Source: an uncultured Oscillibacter sp.
Lineage (GTDB): Bacteria; Bacillota; Clostridia; Oscillospirales; Oscillospiraceae
Assembly: GCA_934574045.1 (NCBI GenBank)
Contig: CAKTMK010000004.1
Span: 20,117-84,116 of the forward strand
DNA: 64,000 bases
Direction of reading: 5' to 3'
Shown here: positions 27,101 to 35,315 of the stretch, one piece after another
Layout of the letters: each line of letters begins with the position of its first letter
Position numbering within the stretch: the stretch's first letter is position 1
The notes under the pieces: generated by a model
What the model was told of the DNA's origin: nothing
What the model saw: only the letters and a program-made list of their open reading frames with translations
Databases searched by the model: none
Made by a program: the position numbers and the translations under genes

Positions 27101-27676
27101 CCGTCCATCGCCGCCATTCTGGACGATTTTGCGCAGGAGGGCGGCCCCGTCCGCTTCGCGGACGGGCAGCGCATCCAGATCGCGGGCGTTGTGACCTCCA
27201 GCAAGACCAAGACCACGAAGAACAACTCCCTCATGGCCTACGTGACGGTGGAGGACGACACCGCCGCCATCGAGCTTTTGTGCTTTGCCCGGACGCTGGA
27301 CACCTGCGGCCCCTGCCTTCAGGAGAATCAGGCCGTGGCCGTGCGGGGAAAGCTGTCCGTCCGGGACGAAAAGGCACCCCAGATCCTGTGCGACTACGCC
27401 GAGCCGCTGGGCGGCGCCACAGGCGCTCCGACCGCCCCATCCCGGCAGGCGGCGGCGCCCGCCGCGGGCAGCGTGCTGTATCTCAAGCTCCCCGGACTGG
27501 ACAGCCCGGAGCTACGCCACATGAAGCTGGTGTTTCAGATGTTCCCCGGCGAAACGCCGGTAAAGCTGGTCATGGCGGACACCCGCAAGGTGTTCGGCAC
27601 GCGGCTGCTGCTCCATCCCGCCCTGCTGCGGGAGGCCCGGGAGACGCTGGGCGAGGAGAACGTGGTCGTCAAGTGA
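24185..27676 (+). CDS. dnaE: DNA polymerase III alpha subunit (DnaE type)
   Basis: A 1163-residue replicative polymerase. N-terminal PHP domain (FVHLHVHTEFSLLDGACRI, CAITDHG), catalytic palm with PDIDMDFGDVRR carrying two of the catalytic Asp, RNASTHAAGVVI, an HhH region, and a C-terminal OB domain (IQIAGVVTSSKTKTTKNNSLMAYVTVEDD). In Firmicutes DnaE extends primers for PolC. SD AAAAGGAG. Last gene of the hprK operon, which ends in a terminator. Confidence 0.97.
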   Translation: MSFVHLHVHTEFSLLDGACRIKELPGVLKELGQDACAITDHGVMYGAIDFYRACKAEGIKPIIGCEVYVTPRGRTRFQKQHEFDAESRHLVLLCENEEGYRNLSYMVSMAWTEGFYIKPRVDIELLRAHHGGLIALSACLAGEIPRRLRNGEYETAKAAALEMAELFGPEHFYLEVQDHGIPDQQTVNRGILKLHQETGLPMVCTNDAHYLRASDAEAHDVLLCIQTGRQLADENRMRYEPRNFYLRSEEEMRRLFAAYEDAVDNTGRIAQRCNVEFVFGKYQLPEFKLPEGYDSYTYLKELCAAGFDERYGGAHPEYREQLQYELEMIEKMGFTDYFLIVSDFVRYAKSAGIPVGPGRGSAAGSMVSYCLHITDIEPMRFGLYFERFLNPERVSMPDIDMDFGDVRRGEVVDYVRRKYGDDHVAQIVTFGTMAARGVIRDVGRVMGIPYAEVDAIAKQVPGGPGALHITLSDALRLSKPLRDLYENDETVKKLIDTAQKLEGMPRNASTHAAGVVITKKPVYEYVPLAKNDDAVVCQYIMTTLEELGLLKMDFLGLRNLTVLDDAVKMVRAEHPDFRLEDIPEDDAPTYEMLGQGKTVGVFQMESAGMTGVCVGLKPRSIEDISSIIALYRPGPMDSIPKFIACAQDPKKITYLHPSLEPILSITYGCILYQEQVIEIFRRLAGYSLGQADMVRRAISKKKAAQIEREKDAFIHGDPARSIAGCVANGIPEATAQAIYQDIYDFANYAFNKAHSVAYAVVAYQTAYFKCHFPKEYMAALLTSVLENSAKIAGYITECRDCGIRLLPPDINRSCDVFTVEEGGIRFGLAAVKNIGRGFIQAVMREREERPFVSLSDFCRRMNGGDINKRAVENLIRSGAFDGFGAKRSQLIRVYETVMDSIASASRQNVEGQIDFFSMNASSAAEPPQEVELPDIPEYSPQELMNMEKETTGLYLSGHPMDQYREEVRRLNVPSIAAILDDFAQEGGPVRFADGQRIQIAGVVTSSKTKTTKNNSLMAYVTVEDDTAAIELLCFARTLDTCGPCLQENQAVAVRGKLSVRDEKAPQILCDYAEPLGGATGAPTAPSRQAAAPAAGSVLYLKLPGLDSPELRHMKLVFQMFPGETPVKLVMADTRKVFGTRLLLHPALLREARETLGEENVVVK

Positions 27677-27733
27677 AAAAAGCTCCCTCCGTGAGGACAG
27701 CGGCGCATGAGACAAGCTTCACATTTTAAGAGA

Positions 27734-27770
27734 GAACAGCGTGGCGGAAGTCACGCTGTTCTGCTTTTTG
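27734..27770 (+). terminator. terminator of the hprK-dnaE operon
   Basis: Perfect 10-bp arms 27734-27743 and 27752-27761, then TGCTTTTTG. Confidence 0.88.
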
Positions 27771-28062
27771 CTGCGTGGTTGGCCGTCTCGGAAAGAATGC
27801 CTTGGGGCGGAAAACCGATATAGGCGGGGCTGATATTCACATCCTGCGCCTGATGCCCGCTGCGCTTGCCGGGAGCACAGACATACATTTTGTTCACAAG
27901 ATCATGCAGCACGGCGGGCGTCAGCGCCTGCAAATCAGGATAGCTGCATTGAAAGACCCAGTAAGACGCAAGCTGAAAACGGCGCTTATCTGCCTTATGA
28001 ACCGCATTTGTGCAGAGACATGAACTCATACATTCTCGTCTTTTCGCACGATTTACAGGCAA
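27751..28062 (-). pseudogene. C-terminal relic of a large serine recombinase (DUF4368-like)
   Basis: The open frame reads, from about residue 40 onward, DLQALTPAVLHDLVNKMYV and APGKRSGHQAQDVNIS followed by YIGF. This matches my memory of the end of Tn-type large serine recombinases (DUF4368: LTP...L..LV.K..VH.P...SGHR.Q.V.I.Y..IG). The catalytic and zinc-ribbon parts are absent; upstream frames are broken and unrelated. No SD is placed before the first Met. A decayed fragment of a mobile element between dnaE and metA. Confidence 0.55.
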
Positions 28063-28296
28063 AATGCTCCTTGATTTTCAACCTCGGATCATGTACAGGT
28101 CCATTGTAAAGACCAACACAAACGCAAAGGGTATGTGCCGTTAAGGCACATACCCTTTTGTCAGCGCCCCCTGTCCGGCAGCTGCCATAATATTTGCTTC
28201 TGAAAACCTGTTTTATGGACAGCTGCCCGAGGAGGGAGCTTTTTGCGTCTAATTGCGGGAGGCGTCCGGTCATGGGGCGGCGGGCCGGGGAACCGC
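28063..28296. other. intergenic sequence between relic and metA
   Basis: About 230 bp, lower in GC than the flanks around 28080-28210. It contains the hairpin at 28126-28159 and short broken minus-strand frames (one with the pattern CKSCEKTRMYEF), but no gene I can support. Confidence 0.4.
28126..28159. terminator. bidirectional hairpin, probable terminator
   Basis: Perfect 14-bp arms 28126-28139 and 28145-28158 (loop GTTAA). TTTTG follows on plus and a short TTTGCG on minus. It is located between the recombinase relic and metA, and may be the remaining terminator of the lost element. Confidence 0.65.
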
Positions 28297-29238
28297 TCAG
28301 GTCTGCTCGGTCCGCCTGCCGAACTGGATGTCCCGGATGTCATACGGCGCGGTCTGGTAGACGTTGTAGTTCAGCCAGTTGGAGTACAGCAGGTTGGCGC
28401 AGGAGCGCCATGTGACCACCGGCGTCTGGGCGGGGTCGTCGTTGGGGAAGTAGTGCTTCGGAAGCTGGATGTCCGCCCCGGCGGCCACGTCCCGCAGATA
28501 CTCCTTTTTCAGCGTGTCCCGGTCGTATTCGGCGTGGCCCATCAGGAAGATCTGCCGTCCGCCGTCGGTTTTTACGGCGTAGACGCCCGCCTCCGGCGAG
28601 GAGGCGAGGACTTTCAGCTCCGGAACGGCCTCGATATCCGCCCGGTCCACCGTGGTGTGGCGGGAGTGGGGGACCTGAAACCGGTCGTCAAAGCCCCGGA
28701 ACAGAATGAAATTCGGGTCCTCCACTGTGTGCTCGAACACGCCGAAGAGCTTCTGCGGGAGCGGGCGCTTTGGAATGCCGTAATGATGATAAAGGCCCGC
28801 CTGCGCGCCCCAGCAGATGTGGAGCGTGGAGTGGACGTGGGTTCGGCTCCAGTCCATGATGCGGCACAGCTCCGGCCAGTAGTCCACCTCCTCAAAGGGG
28901 AGGTTCTCCACCGGCGCGCCGGTGATGACCAGCCCGTCGAAGGTGCGTTCCTTCACCTCGTCAAAGGTCTTGTAAAATGCCAGCATATGCTCGGCGGAGG
29001 TGTTTTTCGAGACGTGGCCCGTGGGGGCGATCAGCTCCAGCTCGATCTGGAGGGGCGTGTTGCCCAGCACCCGGGCCAGCTGCGTCTCCGTGTCCACCTT
29101 GGTGGGCATCAGGTTCAGCAGCAGGATCTGGAGCGGGCGGATGTCCTGCGTGATGGCGCGGGTCTCCGTCATGACGAAGATGTTTTCCCGGGTCAGCGTC
29201 TCGGTGGCCGGGAGCTGGTTTGGGATCTTAATGGGCAT
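28297..29238 (-). CDS. metA: homoserine O-acetyltransferase, MetA type
   Basis: A 313-residue enzyme activating homoserine for methionine synthesis. Catalytic Cys142 is in STLHICWGAQAGL; HAEYDRDTL holds the later catalytic residues. Residue 111 is Glu (ITGAPVEN). In this family Glu111 marks acetyl-CoA users, whereas Gly marks succinyl-CoA users as in E. coli. The upstream gene is an O-acetylhomoserine sulfhydrylase, which agrees. SD AAGGAAGG. The 37-bp gap makes it second in a Met T-box operon. Confidence 0.93.
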   Translation of the reverse strand: MPIKIPNQLPATETLTRENIFVMTETRAITQDIRPLQILLLNLMPTKVDTETQLARVLGNTPLQIELELIAPTGHVSKNTSAEHMLAFYKTFDEVKERTFDGLVITGAPVENLPFEEVDYWPELCRIMDWSRTHVHSTLHICWGAQAGLYHHYGIPKRPLPQKLFGVFEHTVEDPNFILFRGFDDRFQVPHSRHTTVDRADIEAVPELKVLASSPEAGVYAVKTDGGRQIFLMGHAEYDRDTLKKEYLRDVAAGADIQLPKHYFPNDDPAQTPVVTWRSCANLLYSNWLNYNVYQTAPYDIRDIQFGRRTEQT

Positions 29239-29275
29239 GAGCGGCCCTTCCTTTCCAATGTGTTAGGGGACGCGC

Positions 29276-30565
29276 TCAGGCCTCCGTCTGCTCCAATGCC
29301 TGAGCGATATCGGCGATGAGGTCCGCGCTGTCCTCCAGTCCGCAGCTCATGCGGACCAGTCCGGCGGGGATGCCGGCGGCCTGAAGCTGCTCGTCGGTCA
29401 TCTGGCGGTGGGTGGAGGTGGCCGGATTCAGACAGCAGGTCCGCGCGTCCGCCACGTGGGTCTCGATGGCGGCCAGCTTCAGATGCTTCATGAAGCAGCC
29501 CGCGGCGTCCCGCCCGCCCTTGAGCTCAAAGGACACCACGCCGCAGGAGCCGTGGGGCAGGTACTTTTCCGCCAGCGCGTGGTACTTGTCGCCGGGCAGG
29601 CCGCAGTAGCTGACCTTGGCCACCTTGGGATGCTTTTCCAGAAACTCCGCCACGGCCTGCCCGTTTTCACAGTGGCGGGCCATGCGGATGTGCAGACTCT
29701 CCAGGCCCAGATTCAGATAGAACGCGTGCTGGGGGGACTGGATGGAGCCGAAGTCCCGCATGAGCTGGGCGGTGCACTTGGTAATGAACGCGCCCTCTTT
29801 TCCGAACTTCTCCGCGTAGGTGATGCCGTGATAGCTCTCGTCCGGGGTGCACAGGCCGGGGAACTTGTCGGCGTGGGCCATCCAGTCGAACTTCCCGGAA
29901 TCCACGATGGCGCCGCCCACCGCCGCGCCGTGGCCGTCCATGTACTTGGTGGTGGAGTGGGTCACAATGTCCGCGCCCCACTCGAAGGGGCGGCAGTTGA
30001 CGGGCGTTGCGAACGTGTTGTCCACGATCAGGGGCACGCCGTGGCTGTGGGCCGCCCGGGCGAACTTCTCAATGTCCAGAACGGTCAGCGCCGGGTTGGC
30101 GATGGTCTCGCCGAAAACGGCCTTTGTGTTCTCCTGAAACGCGGCGTTCAGCTCCTCGTCCGTGCAGTCCGGGGCCACAAAGGTGCAGGACACGCCCATC
30201 TTCGCCATAGTGACGGAGATCAGATTGAAAGTCCCGCCGTAAATGGAGGAGGAGGCCACGATGTGGTCGCCGCAGGAGGCGATGTTGAACAGCGCGAAGA
30301 AGTTGGCCGCCTGACCGGAGGAGGTGAGCATGGCGGCGGAGCCGCCCTCTAGCGCGGCGATCTTCGCGGCCACGAAGTCGTTGGTGGGGTTCTGGAGCCG
30401 GGTGTAGAAATAGCCGCTGGCCTCCAGATCGAAGAGCTTGCCCATGTCCTCGCTGGTGGCGTATTTGAACGTGGTGGACTGGACGATGGGGATCTGGCGC
30501 GGCTCGCCGTTTCCGGGGGTGTAGCCGCCCTGCACACATACGGTTCCGATGCTCTGAGTGTTCAT
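29276..30565 (-). CDS. O-acetylhomoserine aminocarboxypropyltransferase/sulfhydrylase
   Basis: A 429-residue PLP enzyme of the Cys/Met metabolism family that makes homocysteine from O-acetylhomoserine and sulfide. The PLP Lys is K207 in THSTTKYMDGHG; SSGQAANFF and the C-terminal NPATSTHRQM are family hallmarks. The start at 30565 lies 8 bases after AAAGGAG; the frame is open further upstream through the T-box leader but without a start signal. Directly controlled by the Met T-box and co-transcribed with metA. Could be called metY. Confidence 0.94.
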   Translation of the reverse strand: MNTQSIGTVCVQGGYTPGNGEPRQIPIVQSTTFKYATSEDMGKLFDLEASGYFYTRLQNPTNDFVAAKIAALEGGSAAMLTSSGQAANFFALFNIASCGDHIVASSSIYGGTFNLISVTMAKMGVSCTFVAPDCTDEELNAAFQENTKAVFGETIANPALTVLDIEKFARAAHSHGVPLIVDNTFATPVNCRPFEWGADIVTHSTTKYMDGHGAAVGGAIVDSGKFDWMAHADKFPGLCTPDESYHGITYAEKFGKEGAFITKCTAQLMRDFGSIQSPQHAFYLNLGLESLHIRMARHCENGQAVAEFLEKHPKVAKVSYCGLPGDKYHALAEKYLPHGSCGVVSFELKGGRDAAGCFMKHLKLAAIETHVADARTCCLNPATSTHRQMTDEQLQAAGIPAGLVRMSCGLEDSADLIADIAQALEQTEA

Positions 30566-30599
30566 TTCAAAAAACTCCTTTCGTTTGTACGCTCCGGGC

Positions 30600-30886
30600 A
30601 AAAAGAAAAGACCCCCGCCCCAAAGCGTCTGCTTTGAGACGAAAGTCTGCCGACCTCCGCGGTACCACTCAAATTGCGCGCCGTGCGGCGCGCCCCTCAC
30701 AGGCTCCATCAAGCCCTCTGCCTTAACGCGGCGACACGGGAGGGCCTGTCCCTGATCGGGTTCGCCCCTCCGGCTCGGGAGCCATAGGCACTGGAAACGC
30801 CTCTCCGCCGGCTCGCACCGCCCGCCGGCTCTCTGAAGGGCCCGCGTCTCCGCCCTCTCCGTCCTTGCCTTTTGATATTGGTGATA
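30600..30886 (-). promoter_or_regulatory. T-box leader, predicted tRNA-Met specific
   Basis: Minus-strand leader with AGAGAG and GGTGCGAG elements of stem I, a candidate ATG specifier (30783-30785) in the specifier region, the T-box sequence GAGTGGTACCGCGG (rev. 30657-30670), and a terminator: arms 30610-30626 and 30631-30647 with a TTTTCTTTTT tail. Uncharged tRNA-Met would relieve termination, turning on the methionine genes. The specifier position is inferred from sequence order, not from a full fold. Confidence 0.88.
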
Positions 30887-30913
30887 TTTTAGCATGACAG
30901 GCGCAAATGTCAA
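30886..30913 (-). promoter_or_regulatory. promoter of the Met T-box operon
   Basis: Minus strand: TTGACA (30908-30913), 16-bp spacer, TAAAAT (30886-30891). Confidence 0.8.
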
Positions 30914-30989
30914 GCGGTTTTTGCGCAGGGCGGGGCCGTAAAGACTGCGGCCCGTTCCGTTACGGTCCCGCCGGAAGTGAAATCCTTGA

Positions 30990-31019
30990 TTGACGGGGCG
31001 GCAGGTCGTGCAGTATAAT
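30990..31019 (+). promoter_or_regulatory. promoter of the methyltransferase-ecf-truA operon
   Basis: TTGACG (30990-30995), 18-bp spacer, TATAAT (31014-31019). It lies about 40 bp before the gene start. Confidence 0.75.
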
Positions 31020-31059
31020 GAAAAACTGTATCAGTATGAAACAAGATGGAGGAACCGTT

Positions 31060-31923
31060 ATGTGGATCGCGGATAAATGGCGGGATTATGAGCTGCTGGA
31101 CTGCGGCGGCGGCGAAAAGCTGGAGCGCTGGGACTCCCAGCTCCTGGTCCGGCCGGACCCGCAGGCCATCTGGGAGACCGACCGGGACTATCCCGGCTGG
31201 AAGCGGGCCAACGGGCGGTATCTGCGCTCCCAGACCGGCGGCGGACACTGGGAAAAGGGAAAGCTGCCGGAGAGCTGGCAGGTGCGCTACGCGGACCTGA
31301 CCTTTCAGGTCAAGCCCATGAACTTCAAGCACACGGGCCTGTTCCCCGAGCAGGCGGTCAACTGGGACTTCGCCATGGAGAAGATCCGCGGCGCGGGCCG
31401 GCCCATCCGGGTGCTGAACCTGTTCGCCTACACCGGAGGCGCCACGGTGGCCTGCGCCAAGGCGGGCGCCAGCGTGTGCCACGTGGACGCGGCCAAGGGC
31501 ATGGTGGCATGGGCGAAGGAGAACGCCCGCCTGTCCGGACTGGGGGACGCACCCATCCGCTGGATCGTGGACGACTGCGCCAAGTTCGTGGAGCGGGAGA
31601 TCCGGCGGGGCAAGACCTATGACGCCATCATCATGGACCCGCCCAGCTATGGGCGCGGCCCCGGCGGCGAGGTCTGGAAGCTGGAGGAGAACCTGTTCGG
31701 CTTTGTGAAGCTGTGCGCGGGCGTGCTGTCCGACCGGCCGCTGTTCGTGCTCATCAATTCCTACACCACCGGCCTCGCGCCGTCGGTGCTGGGGTATCTT
31801 CTGGGGCTTCTGGTAAAGGAAAAATACGGCGGCAAGTGCATGTGGGACGAGCTGGGCCTGCCGGTGACGCGGACGGGGATGTGCCTGCCCTGCGGCGCCA
31901 CGGGCCGCTGGTTCAGCGAGTGA
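31060..31923 (+). CDS. class I SAM-dependent RNA methyltransferase (RlmI-like)
   Basis: A 287-residue methyltransferase. The substrate-side start MNFKHTGLFPEQAVNWDF is followed by the SAM site VLNLFAYTGGATVACAKAGA, the VDAAKGMVAWAKEN acidic loop and the catalytic MDPPSYGRGP. This matches the RlmI/RlmK-like, COG1092 group acting on 23S rRNA, but without an N-terminal PUA domain. SD TGGAGG favours the ATG at 31060 over an upstream Met. The exact modified base is not known. Confidence 0.82.
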   Translation: MWIADKWRDYELLDCGGGEKLERWDSQLLVRPDPQAIWETDRDYPGWKRANGRYLRSQTGGGHWEKGKLPESWQVRYADLTFQVKPMNFKHTGLFPEQAVNWDFAMEKIRGAGRPIRVLNLFAYTGGATVACAKAGASVCHVDAAKGMVAWAKENARLSGLGDAPIRWIVDDCAKFVEREIRRGKTYDAIIMDPPSYGRGPGGEVWKLEENLFGFVKLCAGVLSDRPLFVLINSYTTGLAPSVLGYLLGLLVKEKYGGKCMWDELGLPVTRTGMCLPCGATGRWFSE

Positions 31924-31940
31924 GCGGAAAGCGGGACGTC

Positions 31941-32789
31941 ATGGAAGCGATACTGAAAACAAAAGACCTCCAGTTCCTCTACCCGGCGGTGGAGGAGGGG
32001 GAAAAGGCCACGGTGGCGCTGCGCGGCGTGGACCTCTCCATCGAGCGCGGCTCGTTCGTGGTGATCCTGGGCCACAACGGCTCTGGGAAATCCACCCTGT
32101 CCAAGACCTTCAACGCGATCCTGCTGCCCTCGGCGGGGGCGGTGTACGTCAAGGGGATGGACACCGCCGACGAGGGCAGCCTGCTGGACATCCGGCGCAG
32201 CGTGGGCATGGTGTTCCAGAATCCGGACAACCAGATCGTGTCCAACGTGGTGGAGGAGGACGTGGCGTTCGCACCGGAGAATCTGGGCGTCCCCACGGAG
32301 GAGATCCGCCGCCGGGTGGACGGCGCGCTGGCCGCGGTGGGGATGTCGGAGTTCGCCCAGCACGCGCCCCATCTCCTCTCCGGCGGGCAGAAGCAGCGCA
32401 TCGCCATCGCGGGCGTTCTGGCCATGGAGCCGGACTGCATCGTGCTGGACGAGGCCACGGCCATGCTGGACCCCGCCGGACGGCGGGAGGTGCTGTCCAC
32501 CGTTCACCGGCTCAACCGGGAAAAGGGCATCACCGCGGTGCTCATCACCCACCACATGAACGAGGCGGAGGACGCCGACCGCGTGATCGTCATGGACGAC
32601 GGGCGGGTGGTCATGGATGGCCCGCCCCGGGAGATCTTCACCCGGGTGGAGGAGCTGCGCAGTCTGGGGCTGACGGTCCCGGACACGGTGGACCTGCTGG
32701 ACCGGCTGCGCCGGGACGGGCTGGCGCTTCCGCTGGACGCGCTGAGCGTGGACGAGTGCGCGGACGCGGTGGCGGCGGCGCTGGGATAA
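31941..32789 (+). CDS. ecfA1: energy-coupling factor transporter ATPase EcfA1
   Basis: A 282-residue ABC ATPase of ECF vitamin/metal transporters. Walker A GHNGSGKST, Q-loop VFQNPDNQIVSN, signature LSGGQKQR and Walker B CIVLDEATAMLDP. The Q-loop sequence QNPDNQIV is characteristic of EcfA1. The start at 31941 is 18 bp after the methyltransferase gene; SD is weak. Works with EcfA2 and EcfT; substrate-binding S proteins are encoded elsewhere. Confidence 0.95.
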   Translation: MEAILKTKDLQFLYPAVEEGEKATVALRGVDLSIERGSFVVILGHNGSGKSTLSKTFNAILLPSAGAVYVKGMDTADEGSLLDIRRSVGMVFQNPDNQIVSNVVEEDVAFAPENLGVPTEEIRRRVDGALAAVGMSEFAQHAPHLLSGGQKQRIAIAGVLAMEPDCIVLDEATAMLDPAGRREVLSTVHRLNREKGITAVLITHHMNEAEDADRVIVMDDGRVVMDGPPREIFTRVEELRSLGLTVPDTVDLLDRLRRDGLALPLDALSVDECADAVAAALG

Positions 32790-32810
32790 CGGAACGGAGA
32801 GGACAGAGCA

Positions 32811-33677
32811 TTGAAACCGATTTTACAGGTCAGGAACCTGACCCATACCTACGGGATCGGCACGCCCTTTGAGCGCAGCGCCGTAGAGAATATGAGCTTT
32901 GAGGTGGCGGAGGGCGAATTTCTGGGCGTGATCGGCCACACCGGGTCCGGAAAGTCCACGCTGCTCCAGCATCTCAACGGTCTGCTGCGCCCCACGGCGG
33001 GGCAGATCCTGCTGGACGGGAAGGACATCTGGGCGGAGCCGAAGAAGATCCGGGACGTGCGCTTCAAGGTGGGGCTGGTGTTCCAATACCCGGAGTATCA
33101 GCTCTTTGAGGAGACGGTCTATAAGGACATCGCATACGGCCCCACCAACATGGGCCGGACCGGCGAGGAGCTGGACCGCTGCGTGCGGGAGGCCGCGCGG
33201 CTGGTGGGCATCCGGGACGACCAGCTTGAAAAGTCGCCCTTTGAGCTATCCGGCGGGCAGAAGCGCCGGGTGGCGCTGGCGGGCGTTCTGGCCATGGAGC
33301 CGCAGGTGCTGATCCTGGACGAGCCGACGGCGGGTCTTGACCCGGCAGGGCGGGAGAACCTGCTGGCCAACATCCGGGACTATCACCGCAACAAAAACGG
33401 AACGGTCGTCATGGTCAGCCACAGCATGGAGGAGGTGGCCCGCTGCGCGGACCGCATTCTGGTGCTCAAGGGCGGCCATGTGCTGACGCAGGGAACGCCC
33501 AAGGAGGTCTTTTCCCGGGCGGACGAGCTGCTCTCCGCGGGGCTGGACGTGCCCCAGATCACCCGGGTGGCTATGGCGCTCAAGGCCCGGGGCCTTGCCG
33601 TGGACCCGGCGGTGTACACCGTGGAGGATCTGGAGCGCCAGCTTCTGGCGCTGCGAAAGGGGGCGGCGGGATGCTGA
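32811..33677 (+). CDS. ecfA2: energy-coupling factor transporter ATPase EcfA2
   Basis: A 288-residue partner ATPase. Walker A GHTGSGKST, Q-loop VFQYPEYQLFEETVYKDIAYGP (the EcfA2 hallmark), signature LSGGQKRR, Walker B VLILDEPTAGLDP, switch VSHSMEE. TTG start behind GGAGAGGA. Its 3' end overlaps ecfT by 7 bases. Confidence 0.95.
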   Translation: MKPILQVRNLTHTYGIGTPFERSAVENMSFEVAEGEFLGVIGHTGSGKSTLLQHLNGLLRPTAGQILLDGKDIWAEPKKIRDVRFKVGLVFQYPEYQLFEETVYKDIAYGPTNMGRTGEELDRCVREAARLVGIRDDQLEKSPFELSGGQKRRVALAGVLAMEPQVLILDEPTAGLDPAGRENLLANIRDYHRNKNGTVVMVSHSMEEVARCADRILVLKGGHVLTQGTPKEVFSRADELLSAGLDVPQITRVAMALKARGLAVDPAVYTVEDLERQLLALRKGAAGC

Positions 33678-34474
33678 AGGATATCACGCTGGGGCAGTAT
33701 TTCCCCGGCGACACCGTCGCCCACTGGCTGGACCCGCGGACCAAGCTGCTGCTGGTGGTGCTCTATATCGTGGGCCTGTTCTGCGCGGACTCCGTGCTGA
33801 CCTACGCCATCATGGCCGCGGCCTTCGTGCTGTGTGCCAGAGTGTCGAAGGTGGGGGCCAAGGCGCTGGTGCGGGGGCTGAAGCCGGTGCTGGTCATCAT
33901 CCTGTTCACCGGCGTGCTGAACCTCTTTTTCACGCCGGGGGACTACCTCTGGCAGTTCGGCTTTCTGCACATTTCCCGGCAGGGGCTTTTCATGGCGGCG
34001 CGGATGGTGCTGCGCATCATGCTGCTCATCATGGGAACGTTCCTGCTGACCTACACCACCAGCCCCATCCGGCTGACGGACGGGCTGGAGCGCCTGCTGG
34101 GCGGGCTGAAGCGGCTTCACGTCCCCGTCCACGAACTGGCGATGATGATGTCCATCGCCCTGCGGTTCATCCCCACGCTGATCGAGGAGACGGACAAGAT
34201 CATGTCCGCCCAGAAGGCCCGGGGCGCGGACTTTGAGAGCGGAAATATCTTTCAGAAGGCAAAGGCGCTGGTGCCGGTGCTGGTGCCGCTGTTCATCAGC
34301 GCGTTCCGCCGGGCGGACGAGCTGGCGGTGGCCATGGAGTGCCGCTGCTACCACGGCGGCGAGGGCCGCACCAAGCTCAACCCCCTGCGCTACGCGGCGC
34401 GGGACTATTGGGCGCTGGCCGGCGGCGCGGCCGTTACGGCGGGCGTGATCGTACTGGGGCGCATGGGCCTGTGA
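33671..34474 (+). CDS. ecfT: energy-coupling factor transporter transmembrane protein EcfT
   Basis: A 267-residue membrane scaffold that joins the two ATPases to S components. Several hydrophobic segments follow DPRTKLLLVVLYIVGLF; the coupling helices with the short Ala-Arg-Gly motifs appear as IMSAQKARGADF and AMECRCYHGG. Overlap with ecfA2 indicates coupled translation. No S component is in the window, so it is a shared (group II) module. Confidence 0.95.
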   Translation: MLKDITLGQYFPGDTVAHWLDPRTKLLLVVLYIVGLFCADSVLTYAIMAAAFVLCARVSKVGAKALVRGLKPVLVIILFTGVLNLFFTPGDYLWQFGFLHISRQGLFMAARMVLRIMLLIMGTFLLTYTTSPIRLTDGLERLLGGLKRLHVPVHELAMMMSIALRFIPTLIEETDKIMSAQKARGADFESGNIFQKAKALVPVLVPLFISAFRRADELAVAMECRCYHGGEGRTKLNPLRYAARDYWALAGGAAVTAGVIVLGRMGL

Positions 34475-34559
34475 CGCCGGAAAGATCATGAGGACCGCGC
34501 GGCGGGAGGGGACGGAGTGCGCCCCGCGTCCCGCCCCAGCGGACGGAGGAGGAAGCGCC

Positions 34560-35315
34560 ATGCGCAATATCGCACTGAAGCTGATGTATAACGGGACCGC
34601 CTACCACGGCTGGCAGGTGCAGAAAAACGCCGTGTCCGTCTGCGGGACGCTGGAAAAGGCGCTGGCGGAGGTCTGCGGCGGGCCGGTGCATCTCACCGGC
34701 TGCGGCAGGACGGACGCGGGCGTTCACGCCGAGCGGTACGTGGCCAATTTCCGGACGGAGAGCCGCATCCCCGTGGAGCGGCTGCCCTTTGCCGTCAACA
34801 CCCACACGCCGGAGGACATCGCCGTGAAGGCGGCGCTGGAGGTGGACCCGGACTTCAACGCCATCGGCTCCTGCGTCAAGAAGGAGTATACCTACCGCAT
34901 CTATAACTCCACGTTCAAGAATCCATTTTATGTCAACCGGGCGTACTTCTACCCCAAGAAGCTGGACGAGGCGTTTCTGGACCGGGCGGCGGGGATGTTC
35001 GTGGGGACCCACGACTTTGCGGCGGTGCGCAGCGTGGGGACGGAGACCAGAACCACCGTCCGCACGATCTATTACTGCGGCGTGGCCCGCCGGGGAGATC
35101 TTCTGGAGCTGAAGGTCTGCGCGGACGGGTTTTTGTATAATATGGTGCGTGCCATCACCGGCACGGTGCTCTACGCGGCGGAGGGCAAGTTCGCCCCGGA
35201 GGACATCCCGGCCATTCTGGAGAGCCGGGACCGCAGCGCCGCCGGCCCCACCGCGCCGCCGGGGGGACTGTATCTGACGCGACTTTGGTATGAGGATGAG
35301 CGGCTCAATGACTGA
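34560..35315 (+). CDS. truA: tRNA pseudouridine(38-40) synthase
   Basis: A 251-residue enzyme making pseudouridine at positions 38-40 of the tRNA anticodon arm. YNGTAYHGWQVQ and GCGRTDAGVHAERYVANF, which holds the catalytic Asp, are diagnostic, as is the C-terminal FLYNMVRAITGTVL. The start at 34560 follows GGAGGAGGAAG; the ecfT-truA order is conserved in Firmicutes. The next gene begins inside its end. Confidence 0.96.
   Translation: MRNIALKLMYNGTAYHGWQVQKNAVSVCGTLEKALAEVCGGPVHLTGCGRTDAGVHAERYVANFRTESRIPVERLPFAVNTHTPEDIAVKAALEVDPDFNAIGSCVKKEYTYRIYNSTFKNPFYVNRAYFYPKKLDEAFLDRAAGMFVGTHDFAAVRSVGTETRTTVRTIYYCGVARRGDLLELKVCADGFLYNMVRAITGTVLYAAEGKFAPEDIPAILESRDRSAAGPTAPPGGLYLTRLWYEDERLND

Noticed and set aside
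27995..28273. 92-residue minus-strand ORF upstream of the recombinase relic as a real gene
   Set aside because: No SD, crosses the 14-bp hairpin, and no recognisable domain apart from a short CKSC.
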